From assembly GCA_036520615.1 (NCBI GenBank), contig DATDJI010000091.1, positions 1-64,000 on the forward strand: a DNA stretch of 64,000 nucleotides, in the 5' to 3' direction. The DNA is from CAMCXE01 sp036520615. Lineage in GTDB: Bacteria > Pseudomonadota > Gammaproteobacteria > Pseudomonadales > Cellvibrionaceae. Positions within the stretch are counted from its first letter, which is position 1. Each line of letters opens with the position of its first letter. The position numbers and the translations under genes are program-made. Below are positions 61,420 through 64,000 of this stretch, piece by piece. The notes beneath the pieces were generated by a model. The model saw only the letters and a list, made by a program, of their open reading frames with translations. It searched no databases and was not told where the DNA came from.

Positions 61420-63840
61420 TTAAGGGTTAAAACCGATGATACTGTTTTTAAGTAGGCTTTGAATTCGTTGGCCGGAGCTGCCCAGGCCTTTTAATTCAAC
61501 TTCAAAAAATACGCCTTGGTCGTACTGGCGTTCGTCTGCCTGAGCGAGGCCCGCGAGTTTACTATTCACCCAGCGCCGCGCCAACACTCGCAGGGCATAG
61601 CAGCAGTCTTCGTACTGAGTGCCGATGAAGCTATCCATCGGCCTGCCGCCGTCGATGTCGTAAAAGGCTCGCGCCATTAGCGTCCACTGGGGGTTGAGCA
61701 CATGCAGCGCGGATAGATCCAATTGGTCGATGGTTTGTTCCACTTGGCTTTCGGCTTCTTCGTTTTGACGCACAAACCTATAGCCAAGATTGTATAAATT
61801 GCCGCCTTGATGCAGGTTCAGGCCAGTGGTGAAGCGCATTAGCTGCTGGTTCGAGGGGTTGTACAGTAGGTCGGTTTGAGCGTTTAGGGTTTCACTTACG
61901 ACGGCTTTAATTTGGCCTGCGAAGTCTGAGCGGGTCTGGGCTAGGGAGTTTGCTGGCGTATCGCCGAGAAATACCTGCCTGCGGTCGAAGTAGACGAGCT
62001 GGCCGACACTTGCGCTTAAGTACTCGCTGTACGATGAATCTAATAGCCGACCGGTGAGGCTTATGGCCAAGTGATTGGCGTCATCCAGGCGATCACCACC
62101 GGCATAGCGGTGGTCGCGAAATAATTGTTCATAGCTGAATGTTAGGGGCGTGGTATCAAAGTTGACCGCCTGGCCATCTGCGGTGAGGTTGTACAGAGCG
62201 CTGTGATCGGCGTGCGTGCGATAAAGATAATACAGCCGTGGTTCCAACAATTGCCGGCCACTGTTTCGCTCAAATATTAAGCCCGAGTCCAGGCTTGCAT
62301 ACTGTGTGGCTAGATTGGGTGCGGCGTCTACATCTGGCAAAAGGTTGGTTTCATCCAATTGATAGGCCAGAAGCTGAGCGCCGACGGCAGGTTTTATAAA
62401 GCCTGCCTCCGGTTCGTATTGCCAATTGAGCTGGTAATCCGCGCGGCTGCGGCTGCCAGTGATTATCGTGCTGCCGTCTAAGCGCTGGCGGGAAGGATGG
62501 CTGAAATTAACGTATTCATTTTGCAATGAAAGGCCGAAATCGCCGAATTGATACAGGCCATCTAAGTTGACACGGGGCAATTGGCGATAGGTGCTGTCGA
62601 GATCGCGCAACAGGTTTTGGTAGCTTTGTGCACGCACATTCAGGCGCCAATGGGCAAAGTTATAGCCGAGTACAAAGCTTTGATTCAGATAAGTATCGTT
62701 ACTAGCGCTGAAATTTGCTGTGGAAAGATCGCGCAGATAATCCACATCGCTTGCCTGGCTATAGTCCACCTGGCTGTACCAGGGCAAATCGAAACCGCCC
62801 TGTTGCTGCCAGTTAACGAGCCAGCGCTCGTTGTCCTTGAACGGATGAATGTCCTGCTCTTGAGCGCCTTGGTCCAGCAGGGCTTTTTCGCTGTCTGTCA
62901 ATTCCGCAGCGTCATTGGGCAGGTAGGCCAGGCGCAGTTCGTTATTCGCGCGGCGATGTAAATAACGCACCTCGGTTTCGAGCATCGCGCCATGGCCACC
63001 GCTGTAGCGCGGGATCAGCGTAGCATCAAGGTATGGGGCTATATTCCAATACCAAGGCTGAGCGTAATCCAATTTGCCGTTGCTCAATCCTACGGTGGGG
63101 AATAACAATCCGGATTGCCGCTCGGAGCCGACGGGGAAAAATATATACGGGGTGTAAAAAACCGGAATACCGCGGATGCGCACGGTGATATCGCGGCCGC
63201 GACCTTGCGAGCTTTGCGGATCTATTTGTAACTCTTCGCCCTCTAATAGCCAGGTCTGGCTGCCCGGTTCACAGCTAGTGAGTTTGCCCTCATGCAATAT
63301 CACCTTACCGCTAGCGGTTTGTTCGATGGTTTGCGCTGAGCCGCGCAGATGGGTGGCATGCAGGACAAAGTCGCCGCCGGCAAAGGAGGCTTGGTTTTTA
63401 CTCATGCTGACGCGGGCGTCCTTACCGCGGATGACGACGCCGGGCTGGCGAATTTCCACTCCTCCGGTCAGCGCCGCTTCGTCCTCTTGTTTGTCATAGA
63501 GCATTTGGCCGGCTTTGAGTTTGCGGCTGCCTTGGGTGATCACTACATCACCATTTAACCGCATCGTTTGGCCTTCGCTCACGTGGGCGCCGTTGGCATC
63601 TACCGAAATAGGTTCTTTGTCTAAATCCTTTGGCACAGGCTCATCGGCTAGCGGATCGACATATAGGCCGCTGCAGGAAGGGCCCATAAGTTTTTGCTGT
63701 TCAGGGGTCAATTGTGCCTTGGGCACCCAGTCGAGCGAATCCGCTGCAAAGCCTGCGGATGCGTGCGCCATAGCAATAGACGCTCCCAAAAGGCGTATAG
63801 CCTTGGGCAATCCGTTGTAGCGAGCAGGGCGCTTGGGCAT
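61420..63840 (-). CDS. lptD: LPS-assembly outer-membrane protein LptD
   Basis: 806 residues, the usual size. Signal peptide (LLGASIAMAHASAGFA). N-terminal jellyroll LptA-like domain (~85-250): VDANGAHVSEGQTMRLNGDV, GDVVITQGSRKLKAGQMLYD, VEIRQPGVVIRGKDARVSM. C-terminal barrel (~265-800), with RIRGIPVFYTPYIFFPVGSE and many Tyr/Trp-rich strands. Late CC (YEDCCYALRV) together with Cys in the N-terminal part supply the disulfides. With LptE it inserts LPS into the outer leaflet. GGGA lies 8 bases before the ATG. Confidence 0.97.
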   Translation of the reverse strand: MPKRPARYNGLPKAIRLLGASIAMAHASAGFAADSLDWVPKAQLTPEQQKLMGPSCSGLYVDPLADEPVPKDLDKEPISVDANGAHVSEGQTMRLNGDVVITQGSRKLKAGQMLYDKQEDEAALTGGVEIRQPGVVIRGKDARVSMSKNQASFAGGDFVLHATHLRGSAQTIEQTASGKVILHEGKLTSCEPGSQTWLLEGEELQIDPQSSQGRGRDITVRIRGIPVFYTPYIFFPVGSERQSGLLFPTVGLSNGKLDYAQPWYWNIAPYLDATLIPRYSGGHGAMLETEVRYLHRRANNELRLAYLPNDAAELTDSEKALLDQGAQEQDIHPFKDNERWLVNWQQQGGFDLPWYSQVDYSQASDVDYLRDLSTANFSASNDTYLNQSFVLGYNFAHWRLNVRAQSYQNLLRDLDSTYRQLPRVNLDGLYQFGDFGLSLQNEYVNFSHPSRQRLDGSTIITGSRSRADYQLNWQYEPEAGFIKPAVGAQLLAYQLDETNLLPDVDAAPNLATQYASLDSGLIFERNSGRQLLEPRLYYLYRTHADHSALYNLTADGQAVNFDTTPLTFSYEQLFRDHRYAGGDRLDDANHLAISLTGRLLDSSYSEYLSASVGQLVYFDRRQVFLGDTPANSLAQTRSDFAGQIKAVVSETLNAQTDLLYNPSNQQLMRFTTGLNLHQGGNLYNLGYRFVRQNEEAESQVEQTIDQLDLSALHVLNPQWTLMARAFYDIDGGRPMDSFIGTQYEDCCYALRVLARRWVNSKLAGLAQADERQYDQGVFFEVELKGLGSSGQRIQSLLKNSIIGFNP

Positions 63841-63932
63841 ACTGGCGTTCCCGTCAGTGAAAAATCAGGGCGGCGATTGTAACCTAGAAATATGTGTTGA
63901 ACCTGTTGCTCGGCTAACGGACGTGGGCAACA

Positions 63933-63966
63933 GGCCGTTTTTTTGCAAAATGGGCCGTTTTTTTGC
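63933..63966. repeat. 14-bp direct repeat upstream of lptD
   Basis: GGCCGTTTTTTTGC occurs at 63933-63946 and again at 63953-63966, 20 bases apart (two helical turns). They lie about 90-125 bases before the lptD start. They may be regulatory or the tail of a terminator-like structure beyond the window. Confidence 0.5.
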
Positions 63967-64000
63967 TAAGTAAAACAGGCTAGACAGGCCGATACGGAAC

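Overview
The window looks like a chromosomal segment of a polysaccharide-degrading marine or soil gammaproteobacterium close to Cellvibrio (Cellvibrionaceae). This rests on secreted lipoproteins with long polyserine linkers (a CBM6-GH27 alpha-galactosidase and a cytochrome-like DUF1592 protein), a GlmS/DeoR pair as in pseudomonads and relatives, the lptD-surA-pdxA envelope cluster, and a complete glycogen locus. The species assignment is inference. No rRNA, CRISPR array, prophage or replication origin was seen.

Layout. 1-2.2 kb: the 3' tail of an IS5-type transposase abuts a chromate transporter (chrA), followed by a DUF3597 protein. 3.4-9.0 kb: a secreted DUF1592/DUF1552 pair (c-type heme motifs, polyserine, a putative carbohydrate-binding insertion) and a carnosine-N-methyltransferase-like enzyme. 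9.0-10.1 kb: a gene-poor stretch with a striking compound nested inverted repeat and a probable gene remnant. 10.1-15.2 kb: glmS, its DeoR-type regulator, and a GH27 alpha-galactosidase. 15.9-20.7 kb: a MarR regulator, a 58-residue gene overlapping a cupin gene, a PAS-PAS hybrid histidine kinase, and arfB.

21.4-33.9 kb is a glycogen/maltodextrin locus on one strand: malQ-glgB-glgX-glgP-glgC-glgA. GlgC makes ADP-glucose, GlgA elongates, GlgB branches, GlgP and GlgX degrade and debranch, and MalQ recycles short maltodextrins. A terminator-like hairpin separates glgC from glgA, and a small upstream ORF with a better ribosome binding site overlaps the glgA start.

34-45.9 kb: htpG, a DUF559 nuclease gene beside a G/C-strand-biased inverted repeat, ettA, an LRR lipoprotein, tRNA-Phe, yggX-mutY, and a divergent Fe(III) ABC transporter pair (binding protein and permease, no ATPase) behind a Fur-box-like site. 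46-49.8 kb: an orphan exosortase-like transpeptidase next to a FucP-type sugar transporter and a GntR/FCD regulator with a 26-bp direct repeat upstream. 50.2-52.8 kb: a compact operon of secreted trypsin-like protease, membrane FHA protein and DUF4156 lipoprotein. 53.0-58.0 kb: four coupled genes for TPR envelope proteins. 58.1-63.8 kb: a VOC protein, pdxA, a DUF3144 gene, surA and lptD (outer-membrane biogenesis).

The best candidates for something not well described are the DUF1592/DUF1552 pair with its heme motifs and inserted binding domain, the compound repeat at 9.07-9.33 kb whose two modules share a core but have different arms, the orphan exosortase, the protease-FHA-lipoprotein operon, and the small ORF overlapping glgA. 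All functional statements come from reading motifs by eye; no database search was run.
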